Shown: positions 34,948 to 41,953 of the stretch, in pieces | How positions within the stretch are numbered: the first letter of the stretch is position 1 | Layout: each line of letters starts with the position of its first letter | NCBI GenBank assembly: GCA_002375995.1 | Contig: DFNI01000011.1 | Location: 41,167-105,166 of the forward strand | Length of the DNA: 64,000 nucleotides | Source of the DNA: Acetothermia bacterium UBA3571 | Lineage (GTDB): Bacteria > Bipolaricaulota > Bipolaricaulia > Bipolaricaulales > Bipolaricaulaceae | Direction: 5' to 3' | Program-made: the position numbers and the translations under genes | Notes under the pieces: model-generated | Told to the model about the DNA's origin: nothing | The model's database searches: none | Seen by the model: only the letters and a program-made list of their open reading frames with translations

Positions 34948-35464
34948 CTACGTGACCATCGGTCCCCTGCCCCGTGAGCCGCCCCCGGATCGTCCGGATC
35001 ACCTCCGCGGGGTCGCGGGTGGAGAACACGAGCTCCCGCAATTTTCCCCCGCGGAGCTCGAGCACCACCCGGGGGCTCCCGAAATCCACGAACGCCATGG
35101 TCCAGCCGCTCCGCAGCCGGCGCACCCTCCACCCCGCGCCGCCATACAGGCCGGAGGAACGCCCCGCCCGCCGGACACCCGCCACCCGCTCCCAGGGGAC
35201 GGCTCGCCTCATGGTCCCGAACGCCACGGTGATCTCCCTCTCCCCGATCTCGACCGTGAGCCGTCGGAAGTTCCCGAACAACGCGGTCAGTGCCAGGCAC
35301 AGCCCCGCCATCAAGCCCCAGAACCAACCGGGGAGGGAGTCGTTCCAGATCGGTCCCACGAAGAGCCAGTAGAGAAGGACACAGACGAATCCGGCGGTGA
35401 GGAGGCCGAAGGTCCAGGCGAGCCATATGGCGTACGGGAGCCGGATTTCCTCCCTATACAGCAT
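34943..35464 (-). CDS. Membrane protein with bacterial PH-like domain
   Basis: A 173-residue protein with two N-terminal membrane segments (AIWLAWTFGLLTAGFVCVLLY and WFWGLMAGLCLALTALFG) followed by a beta-rich PH-like domain (LTVEIGEREITVAFGTMRRA, VLELRGGKLRELVFSTRDP, EVIRTIRGRL). Such bPH proteins occur in envelope stress modules; no function can be assigned. Its start overlaps the upstream methyltransferase by 11 nt and its stop forms an ATGA with the broken downstream methyltransferase. Confidence 0.65.
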   Translation of the reverse strand: MLYREEIRLPYAIWLAWTFGLLTAGFVCVLLYWLFVGPIWNDSLPGWFWGLMAGLCLALTALFGNFRRLTVEIGEREITVAFGTMRRAVPWERVAGVRRAGRSSGLYGGAGWRVRRLRSGWTMAFVDFGSPRVVLELRGGKLRELVFSTRDPAEVIRTIRGRLTGQGTDGHVG

Positions 35465-36113
35465 CGCAGCCCCCCGTGCCCGGCCCGGGCTTCCTCCCGG
35501 AGGCCACGAAGATGCTCACCCGGGCGTGTGCGTCGCCCGCACTCGCCCGCGCGCAGCAATCCTCCCCGGCGCACTCCACCCGCACGTCCACCAGCCCGGC
35601 CCCCCGGAACCATCGCGCGACCTCCTCCCGCCGGAACCCCAGCCAGCGGTCGTGGTGCTCGGTCCGGAGGAACTCGAAGCGGTGCTCGTCCAGGTCCGTG
35701 ACGACGAGCACCCCTCCCGGCCGGAGGATCCGGGCCATCTCCCGGATCGCGCGGAGTGGATCCTCCACGTGGTGGAGGCACATGTTGGCAAAGGCGTAGT
35801 CCACGCTGGCATCGGGGAGGGGCAGGGACTCCGCCGTGCCCTCCCGGAGCTCGAGCCCCTCGGCTCCGGCGAACTTCCGTGCCATCTGGGCCCGCATCGC
35901 CGTGGAGGGCTCGACCGCGATCACCCGGAGGCCCCGGCGCAGGAGCCCCTCGGCCATGAAGCCGGTCCCGGCCCCGATGTCCGCCGCGACCCTCCCCGGC
36001 CGCACCCCGGCGACGGCGAGCGCCCGCTCCCTCACTGCCTCGGAGAAGAACTGTGCCCGCATCCTGTCCCACTGCTCCGCCACGCGGTCGAAGTACCCTT
36101 CCTCCGGAACCAT
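35454..36113 (-). CDS. Class I SAM-dependent methyltransferase (UbiE/ArsM-like)
   Basis: A 219-residue methyltransferase. Motif I reads VAADIGAGTGFMAEGLL, with VIAVEPSTAMRAQM (post I), ESLPLPDASVDYAFANMCLHHV and ILRPGGVLVVTDLDEH. The C-terminal part has ECAGEDCCARASAG, a Cys pair that might bind metal or arsenic, a hint only. The ATG follows GAGAGGAGGATAAG. The substrate is unknown. It lies between decayed genes, but itself looks intact. Confidence 0.85.
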   Translation of the reverse strand: MVPEEGYFDRVAEQWDRMRAQFFSEAVRERALAVAGVRPGRVAADIGAGTGFMAEGLLRRGLRVIAVEPSTAMRAQMARKFAGAEGLELREGTAESLPLPDASVDYAFANMCLHHVEDPLRAIREMARILRPGGVLVVTDLDEHRFEFLRTEHHDRWLGFRREEVARWFRGAGLVDVRVECAGEDCCARASAGDAHARVSIFVASGRKPGPGTGGCDAV

Positions 36114-36114
36114 C

Positions 36115-36564
36115 TTATCCTCCTCTCCGCCCCTTCCGGGGGCTCAGATCCTCAGAGATTGCCTTCATCAGGGCCCACTTGTAGCCGATCGTGAGAAAGA
36201 TCCTGTAGTCCCGGTGGAATCCCTCGACACGAAGAAGCCCTCGTTTTCGAGGGCCTCTCCCGCCGAGGAGAGGAGCCGCCCGAGTTCCCACAGGTCGAAA
36301 TGGGGGCGTGGAGAGGCAGTACATGGGGACAAGCTCGTATCTCTCACCCAACTCGTATACCTTCCGCGCGTCCGCGATCTCGGTCCTCACCTCGCGCACG
36401 AGGACCCCGGCACCCCACCTGCGCGCTTTCTCCAGTGACTCCGCCCGCAAATCGGTAACGACCAAGTCCGCTTCGGTACCCCGCTGGCCGAGAGCCTTCG
36501 CCAAGGCCACGCTGCTGAACCCGGCTTCCCCACCCGGCACCTGTCTTTTCGCTTTCAGGAGCAT
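36115..36564 (-). pseudogene. Fragment of another methyltransferase
   Basis: The first part reads GFSSVALAKALGQRG, LVVTDLRAESLEKARRWG and RYELVPMYCLSTP, as in one branch of SAM methyltransferases, and after a garbled stretch (about 36200-36270) the frame returns to HRDYRIFLTIGYKWALM, which belongs to the same family further on. The domain before motif I is missing and the C-terminus ends early, so at least one frameshift pair or deletion plus N-terminal loss has occurred. The stop overlaps the ribosome site of the next gene. Confidence 0.5.
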
Positions 36565-36719
36565 CGTACCAAGAGAAGATCCTATAAAAGCCGTTGAATC
36601 CCCTGTTCATTCTTCTCCCTTGAACTGCCTCTCCAGTGGAAGCCGTCGGCCTTTGTCGGAGCCGCCGGCTACCTCGCGGATCCCCGGAACATATCGACCC
36701 TTTCCCGGTTGGATCTCGA

Positions 36720-37349
36720 TAGAACGGTAGTACTGATCGAGGTCGCCCCGCTATCTTTTCTGCTCGTGTTTGGGCTTGGCGCTTCCCCGGATGGAGCGGC
36801 CTGGCGATGAGCTCCAAAACCTCGAAGTCGGTGAAGATATTGTAAACGACCGAGGCCGTGTCCAGGCCCTTGAAGGTGCCGCCCAAGCTGACGACCATCT
36901 CGCCCGCCTTCACCGCACCGGCATCGGTGGCCATGACGGCGGCCTCGATGACGATCTTCGTCCCCGGACCGAAGAGCTCCAAGGCCTTGTCCACGAATGT
37001 GACCGGGACCGGCGTGCTCCAGCCGAGGGCACGGCCGATCCCGCCGAAGGGGCGGGTACCTTGGACGAGCGCCCATCCGCTCCAGATACCCCCTCACCTC
37101 ACGGTACTCGGGGCGGGAGAGGCCGATGGGGATATCTCCTCTGGCCCCGGGTTTCCCCGGGGAAATGGGTGACCACCACGCGCCGTGTCCCCGTTCCACG
37201 GAGCACCTCCAGGGCCTTGAGGGCGCTCCGACCCGTCTTCGAGGCGATGATCATCTCTTTATGCCGAGCTCCAGCGCCCGATCGCGGGCCAATTCCAACG
37301 CCTTCTGGGTGTTGATCTCGCCGCGGTTGTGGAAATAAAGCGTGACCAT
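36720..37349 (-). pseudogene. Pyruvate-kinase alpha/beta (C-terminal) domain protein, multiply frameshifted
   Basis: Starts well, with TTAGGAGTATCT before an ATG and MVTLYFHNRGEINTQKALEL, but a one-base loss near 37257 stops the frame; the sequence then continues as EMIIASKTGRSALKALEV, VVVTHFPGETRG, shifts to PEYREVRGYLERMGAR, shifts again to DKALELFGPGTKIVIEAAVM, ATDAGAVKAGEMVVSLGGT and FEVLELIARP, and ends in RGDLDQYYR after a TAG. Intact relatives (about 190-200 residues, PF02887 domain alone) occur in archaea and anaerobic bacteria with unknown role. Four frame breaks make inactivation near certain unless assembly is poor. Confidence 0.7.
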
Positions 37350-37536
37350 AGATACTCCTAACTCCTCCGCTTTCATCCTGAATCCCCTTAATGCCCATTA
37401 TCTGTCCACGCAGCAGGGCCGTCCGAGCTCAGGTCCCGGCTCGACGGCCCAGTCCCCGGCTTCCGCTACGGCCTCCCCCTGAACCTCGACTCCTCATGCG
37501 AAAGCACGGGTCCGCAACGGGACCGAATGCATGGCC

Positions 37537-38292
37537 TCAGCGCGCCCTGCACACGACGAACCAGACCCGAGGACTGTCCGCCCTAGGTTCCGTCATTTCC
37601 CGTAGGCTCCCCCAGCAGGCCAGCTCCTCCAGCTCGGCTTGTTTGAGAGCGTCCCGGATCTCGCCCAGGGCATATCCCCGCTCCCGATGCACCTCGTCGA
37701 TCCTGCGCCAAACTCCCCCCTCCCGGAAGAAGCCGGTGATCTTCAACGTGGCGATGTCCCGTTCGTAATCGTAGCTCGGCCGGTGAACTTCGAAGAGTTC
37801 CTCGGTGTCCTGTTGGACATAGGCGGGGTGGCGCTGCCAGCCCACCGCCAGCCCGTAGCGGGTGTTCATGTCGAAGATGAAGAGACCATGTGGCGTCAGC
37901 ACTTCGGCCACGTTGGCGAAAGTTTTCTTGAGGTCCTCGTATTCCAGCAGGTAGTTGAGGCTATCGTACCAGCAGGTGACGAGATCGAAACGCTCATCCA
38001 GCCGGAGCTCGCGCATGTCCTGGTGGATGAAGCATACCTCCACCCCGGCCTCCTTCGCCCTCTTGCGGGCGAGTTCGAGCATCTCCGGGGAGAGGTCGAC
38101 GCCGATCACCCGGCAGCCCCGCCGCGCCAGCTCCACGGCGAAGGTCCCCTCCCCGCAGGCGAGATCCAGCACCCTTTTCGGCCTCGCCCCGAAGCGCTCC
38201 AGCACCCGGGGGAGGAGCTCGGCCACCCCCCGGCTGTACTCCGGGTAAGGACCACGGGCATAAAGGCGCGCGAACCCACGATAAATCCCCAC
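37537..38292 (-). CDS. Class I SAM-dependent methyltransferase
   Basis: A 251-residue methyltransferase of the YcgJ/Methyltransf_25-like type. Motif I is VLDLACGEGTFAVELARRG, followed by VIGVDLSPEMLELARKRAKE, DMRELRLDERFDLVTCWYDS and a beta-strand-rich C-terminal region (FREGGVWRRIDEVHRERGY) common in small-molecule methyltransferases. GTG start after TCAGGAGGTGTCTC. Substrate unknown. It looks intact although its 5' and 3' neighbours are eroded. Confidence 0.85.
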   Translation of the reverse strand: MGIYRGFARLYARGPYPEYSRGVAELLPRVLERFGARPKRVLDLACGEGTFAVELARRGCRVIGVDLSPEMLELARKRAKEAGVEVCFIHQDMRELRLDERFDLVTCWYDSLNYLLEYEDLKKTFANVAEVLTPHGLFIFDMNTRYGLAVGWQRHPAYVQQDTEELFEVHRPSYDYERDIATLKITGFFREGGVWRRIDEVHRERGYALGEIRDALKQAELEELACWGSLREMTEPRADSPRVWFVVCRAR

Positions 38293-38335
38293 GAGACACC
38301 TCCTGACTCCGATGGGTTTCCCCTGATGGCTCCCC

Positions 38336-39067
38336 TCAAGGGTTACCCGGTGTGATCACCCTCCCCTTCAGCTCCCGGAGCAGCAGTATCCGCGCGAGCT
38401 CCTCCCGGGAGAGGAGGCCCCAGTCTATCCCCCGGGGCTTGGGATAAGGGGTCCGGGTCTCGATGACCTCGGCGGGGGTGGCGATGTAGTCCACGGGGAC
38501 GTCGTGAGGTTCCATGGGCACCCGGTCCACGATCTGGAGCGGATGCACCGTGGTGACCACGGGGATTTCTCGGCCCCAGAGCTCACGGAGCACCGCGTAC
38601 TCCAGGTCGGAGTAGCCCCCGCCCTTCCCGATCCGCCCGCCGTGGCGGTCCACGGCCACCGACCCCACCACCACGAGGTCCACCGGGAGCATCCCTTTTA
38701 GCCCCACCCCCCGTCCGTAGCGGAACGCGTGCCGGATGGACGTCGCCCGGCGCTCCTCCCCCCGGGGAACACGCTCCCGGCGGAGCTCCACGAACCCTCC
38801 CCGCAAGCGGGGCGTGGGCATGTACAGGACCTTCCCGTCCAGGATGGCCCGTTCCCTCACGGGATGCTGGGGGCTGTCGGGGCCCACCAGGACCGCTCGC
38901 GCCCTCGCCCAGATCCCGTGGGAGCGCAAGAGCCCCGCGGCCCGCTCGCTCCCCGCGAAGTTGGGGATCCGCCCGTGGACGGGGAGGGGGAACCGGGCGA
39001 CCCCCCTTTCCTCCAGGAGCCCCCACACGCGTTGGCGTATCGTCTGCTTCTCGGCCTTCGCGTCCAT
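38336..39067 (-). CDS. 5-formyltetrahydrofolate cyclo-ligase family protein
   Basis: A 243-residue protein of the MTHFS (5-FCL) family, which converts 5-formyl- to 5,10-methenyl-tetrahydrofolate. The signature glycine loop is GKGGGYSDLEYAVLRELWG, preceded by DLVVVGSVAVDRHGGRI, and the C-terminus has VDYIATPAEVIET. The version resembles the larger archaeal/clostridial members rather than the 180-residue E. coli enzyme, so substrate could differ. Start ATG after a weak GGGGCGGCA. Confidence 0.85.
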   Translation of the reverse strand: MDAKAEKQTIRQRVWGLLEERGVARFPLPVHGRIPNFAGSERAAGLLRSHGIWARARAVLVGPDSPQHPVRERAILDGKVLYMPTPRLRGGFVELRRERVPRGEERRATSIRHAFRYGRGVGLKGMLPVDLVVVGSVAVDRHGGRIGKGGGYSDLEYAVLRELWGREIPVVTTVHPLQIVDRVPMEPHDVPVDYIATPAEVIETRTPYPKPRGIDWGLLSREELARILLLRELKGRVITPGNP

Positions 39068-39132
39068 TGCCGCCCCGCGCGGCTTTCCGCTCCCCGAGGT
39101 TTCGCTCGCGGTATGCGCGGGGAAGGGCGTCC

Positions 39133-39468
39133 CTACGAGTCCTGGGAGGGCCCCGCCAGGGCGCGCTCGACGGCAGCGCGAACCTGGTCCTCGGTCACGG
39201 GGCCGAAGAAGAAGGGCTTCCCGTTCAGATAGATACCATCGGCAACGCCGTAGCGGGCCAGGGCCTCCGGCCCCGCGGGGACCTCCACCAACGCCACCTT
39301 GTCCCCGAGCTCGGCCGCCACCTTGCGCAGGTAAAGTACCGTCGCCGCCCCCACCGGACAAAACCGTGCGCCGATCACCAGTACCTCCACCGGGGCCTTG
39401 CCCTCCACCGGGATATTCTCGACCAGGGGCTCGACCTCCACTTCCGCCTTGGAGAGCGGAAGGTACAT
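39133..39468 (-). CDS. Thioredoxin/glutaredoxin-fold protein with one active-site Cys
   Basis: A 111-residue protein with a thioredoxin-like pattern: VEVLVIGARFCPVGAATVLY (beta-strand then Cys at the helix start), DKVALVEVPAGPEALARYGV, GIYLNGKPFFFGPVTEDQV. The redox motif is CPVG instead of CxxC, so only the first Cys remains; a monothiol function or a redox-inactive scaffold is possible. ATG after GGGAGAAAACTG. Its ATG overlaps the stop of an upstream frame in a TGATG junction. Confidence 0.65.
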   Translation of the reverse strand: MYLPLSKAEVEVEPLVENIPVEGKAPVEVLVIGARFCPVGAATVLYLRKVAAELGDKVALVEVPAGPEALARYGVADGIYLNGKPFFFGPVTEDQVRAAVERALAGPSQDS

Positions 39469-39740
39469 CAGTTTTCTCCCTCTTTGAGATGCTCGATGAA
39501 GGCCGAAAAGAGGGCCCTCATGTAGCCTCGGTTCTGGTGTGGCCGCTGGATCCACTCGCAGTAGATCCAGGCTACCCCAGGCTCTCCGTGAACCGAGACC
39601 GGGAGAGCTCGAGGCCGTCGGCCCAGAAGGGTCGAGGAGCCTCGGTGGCACAGGGATAAGCTCCCGCCGCTTCCCGGGGATCCGTCAGGGAAAAGATCCG
39701 CATCAAAACCACAACAAGTGTGGTTATCGTAATGTCTCAT
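39468..39740 (-). CDS. Possible small protein of unknown function
   Basis: A 90-codon frame ending MRALFSAFIEHLKEGEN with a TGA overlapping the start codon of the thioredoxin-like gene. The overlap suggests translation through at least the last part. The N-terminal part (Cys- and Gly-rich) looks non-native and the reading start is unsure. It may be the degraded end of a longer gene, as the neighbourhood contains several. Confidence 0.25.
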   Translation of the reverse strand: MRHYDNHTCCGFDADLFPDGSPGSGGSLSLCHRGSSTLLGRRPRALPVSVHGEPGVAWIYCEWIQRPHQNRGYMRALFSAFIEHLKEGEN

Positions 39741-39742
39741 GA

Positions 39743-39844
39743 ATGGGTGTCACCGAAGACCTCGCTGTTCTCCTGATCGTGCTCAGTTTCGACCTTTTGG
39801 GCGACGCTTTCCGATACATCCTCGATCCCTGCCTGCTGATGTAA
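39743..39844 (+). pseudogene. Tail of a peptide/nickel ABC transporter permease (DppC-like)
   Basis: An in-frame stretch of 33 codons after ATG reads LAVLLIVLSFDLLGDAFRY and then ILDP, which matches the last membrane helix and conserved end (FNLLGDGLRDALDP) of DppC/OppC-type permeases. Nothing else of that gene is present upstream, so this is a truncated relic. It indicates that a peptide transporter operon was once here. Confidence 0.55.
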
Positions 39845-39883
39845 TCTGTACTTTGAGGTTGCATCAACGTTGGGTCCGGCTTG

Positions 39884-39892
39884 TGCTATAGT
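39884..39892 (+). promoter_or_regulatory. Extended -10 (TGC-TATAGT) for the DUF488 gene
   Basis: TGnTATAGT ends 6 nt before the GTG start at 39899, with no Shine-Dalgarno site between. A leaderless transcript is implied. No good -35 is needed for an extended -10. Confidence 0.45.
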
Positions 39893-39898
39893 CAGGAC

Positions 39899-40450
39899 GT
39901 GGGAGTTGTCATCTATACCTTGGGATATTCCAACCGCTCCTGGGAGGAGTTCTTGGAGCTTCTCGTCCATTACCGAATCCAAGCTTTGGTCGATGTGCGC
40001 GCCTTCCCCTCCTCCCGGAAATACCCCCATTTCTCCCGTTCGGCCCTGGAGGAGGGCCTAGCGGGGCTCGGGATCGAGTACCGATGGTTGGGGGACGAGC
40101 TCGGGGGCTACCGCCGAGGGGGCCTGGGAGAGAAGTCGCCCAATAAGGCTTGGCAAGCCGGGGGGTTCCGCAACTACGCGGATCACATGCTCACCCCCCA
40201 GTTCGCGCGGGGTATCGCGACGCTGCTTTCCTTAGCTGCCGCAAAGACCACCGCTTTTATGTGCGCCGAGAGGTTCTGGTGGCGCTGCCATCGCCGGCTC
40301 ATCTCGGATTATCTTGTGGCCCAGGGCCACCGAGTGGTCCACATCGTGGATCGAGATAAAACCTTCGACCACCGCCTCCCTCCCTTTGCCCGAGTAGTAG
40401 GAGGCCGGCTCGTCTATCCACAACCTCAGGACGCCCTTTGGGACCAGTAA
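39899..40450 (+). CDS. DUF488 domain protein
   Basis: A 183-residue DUF488 protein. It opens VVIYTLGYSNRSWEEFLELL, has LVDVRAFPSSRKYPHFS, GIEYRWLGDELGGYR, and ends with the Cys-Glu motif of CAERFWWRCHRRLISDYL (CAE-x4-CHR), which is conserved in the family. The biochemical role is not established; some members are near DNA repair or sulfur genes. GTG start without a ribosome site, downstream of an extended -10. Not linked to either neighbour. Confidence 0.85.
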   Translation: MGVVIYTLGYSNRSWEEFLELLVHYRIQALVDVRAFPSSRKYPHFSRSALEEGLAGLGIEYRWLGDELGGYRRGGLGEKSPNKAWQAGGFRNYADHMLTPQFARGIATLLSLAAAKTTAFMCAERFWWRCHRRLISDYLVAQGHRVVHIVDRDKTFDHRLPPFARVVGGRLVYPQPQDALWDQ

Positions 40451-40561
40451 GGCCTCCATTCTGGCTCTTGCAAAGGTTCGCTTCCCGCCTGATCCCAAAG
40501 CCGAGGGCTTGTGATTCCGAACCGATATGTACCGTATCATGGTGGCAGCCGGGTTTCGAGC

Positions 40562-41434
40562 TTAGACCTCGATGCCCAGAGCCGACCTGAGTAGCCACCC
40601 GATGAGGAAAGAGATCCCTGCCACGCCGAGGCCGATGGCTGTCATCTCCAAAAGGGTTCGCCGATAGCGAAGTCCCCGCACCACCGCCATGAAGTAGGTG
40701 AATGCGGCCACCACCAAAAGCCCATCCAAAAGGCACAACCCCAGGGCAAAATAGGCATTACTCAAAACGAAGAAGGGGAAAACCAGGAGAGCCACTGTCA
40801 CGATATAGGCCACCCCGGTGTAGATCGCCGCCCTGAGGGGCGACTTCGCACCCCCTTCGGACTTGGTGGAGAGGTACTCCGATGCCGCCATGGAGAGGGC
40901 GGCCGCGATCCCGGTAATGAGGGCCACAAGCCCCACGAGCCGGGACCGGCCCAAGGCCAGGGTCAGCCCAGCCAGCGCCCCGAGGAGCTCCACCAACGCA
41001 TCGTTTATCCCCAACACCATCGAGCTTAGATATCCCAGCCGCTCTTCATCGATGCCCGCCATCAGGGCTTCCTCGTGGGATTCCTCTTCGTGCACGATGC
41101 GTTGAAGCTCGGGGATCTTGGCCGCGACCTCCATGTAGGCGGCCTCCGCCCGCTTCTCCCCTTCCTCCATGAGCTTCATCGCAAAGGTAACCCCGAAGAT
41201 CCGCGCGAGGAACAGGTACCATCGTGCCTTCCAGCGGGCCGGGGAGACCTCTTCCTCAGTATATTCCTTGAGGGTCTGGTAATGGCCCAGCTCCTCCTCA
41301 GAAAGCCTGAGGAACACCTCCCGATTGTTGCCCTTCGCCATCTGAGCAAGTCCCCGGTAGACATGGTGCTCCGTTATTTCGTTGCGCTGGAACTCAAGGA
41401 GTTTAAGGCGCAGTTCCCGTTCTAGCTTCTTCAT
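40562..41434 (-). CDS. Ferritin-like domain fused to VIT1/CCC1 iron transporter (membrane-bound ferritin)
   Basis: A 290-residue protein. Residues about 1-130 form a rubrerythrin/ferritin-like four-helix domain with metal ligands in RNEITEHHVYRGLAQM, SEEELGHYQTLKEYTEE and IVHEEESHEEALMAGI (ExxH pairs). The rest is a VIT1/CCC1 membrane domain of five helices (GINDALVELLGALAGLTLAL, AAALSMAASEYLSTKSE). This is the architecture of MbfA, an iron or manganese exporter with a di-iron sensing domain in Rhizobiales. ATG at 41434 after GGAGGACGTG. Operates with feoAB in iron balance by inference. Confidence 0.85.
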   Translation of the reverse strand: MKKLERELRLKLLEFQRNEITEHHVYRGLAQMAKGNNREVFLRLSEEELGHYQTLKEYTEEEVSPARWKARWYLFLARIFGVTFAMKLMEEGEKRAEAAYMEVAAKIPELQRIVHEEESHEEALMAGIDEERLGYLSSMVLGINDALVELLGALAGLTLALGRSRLVGLVALITGIAAALSMAASEYLSTKSEGGAKSPLRAAIYTGVAYIVTVALLVFPFFVLSNAYFALGLCLLDGLLVVAAFTYFMAVVRGLRYRRTLLEMTAIGLGVAGISFLIGWLLRSALGIEV

Positions 41435-41496
41435 CACGTCCTCCCCCATTGCGTCCCAATGCATGGTTACACTATTCTGCCACCGAGGAGGTGTGT

Positions 41497-41953
41497 ATGG
41501 CCAAGATAAGGTTTTTGGGCTGAGTTTAAGGATTTTGTCACCAAAGGGAACCTCGTCGAGATCGCAGTGGCCTTCATCCTGGGGGTGGCCTTTGGAGCGG
41601 TGGTGAAGTCGTTCATAAGCGACGTCATCATGCCCGTCATCGGGGCCCTCATTGGCGGCAGGGACTTTTCCAACCTATTCATCGTGCTCACCGGCGAAAG
41701 CTATCCTTCCGCCCAGGCTGCCCGGGAGGCCGGCGCGGCGGCGATTTACTACGGGTCCTTCGTTAACACGGTGGTTACCTTTCTCATCGTCGCCCTGGTG
41801 ATGTTCGTCTTGATTAAGGCGGTGATGCGGATGCGCAAACCCGAGGAAGCCCCAGCTCCCGCCACCAAAGCGTGCCCCTTCTGCAAAATGCAAATCCCCC
41901 TCGCCGCCACCCGCTGTCCCTATTGCACCGTGGAGCTCCCCGCCGAAGTGTAG
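41497..41953 (+). CDS. mscL: Large-conductance mechanosensitive channel with C-terminal zinc ribbon, frameshifted near the start
   Basis: Begins after a strong GAGGAGGTGTGT with MAKIRF, but the frame stops at TGA after eight codons. In the +1 frame the sequence continues WAEFKDFVTKGNLVEIAVAF and GVAFGAVVKSFISDVIMPVI as in MscL, then a second helix TFLIVALVMFVLIKAVMRMR and a zinc-ribbon-like CPFCKMQIPLAATRCPYC tail. One base too many in the run of five T (41512-41516) explains everything. The rest is intact to 41953, so this may be a sequence error, a phase-variable tract, or recent loss. The zinc ribbon is not part of the E. coli channel. Confidence 0.75.

Noticed and set aside
34395..35426. 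A 343-codon minus-strand open frame through the methyltransferase and PH-domain genes
   Set aside because: Different frame from both genes, Arg/Pro/Gly-rich, no domain. Only its internal ATG at 34946 is informative, as the displaced start of the broken methyltransferase.
39737..40030. 97-codon minus-strand frame opposite the start of the DUF488 gene
   Set aside because: Covers the antisense of a good gene and the dppC remnant; no family signal.
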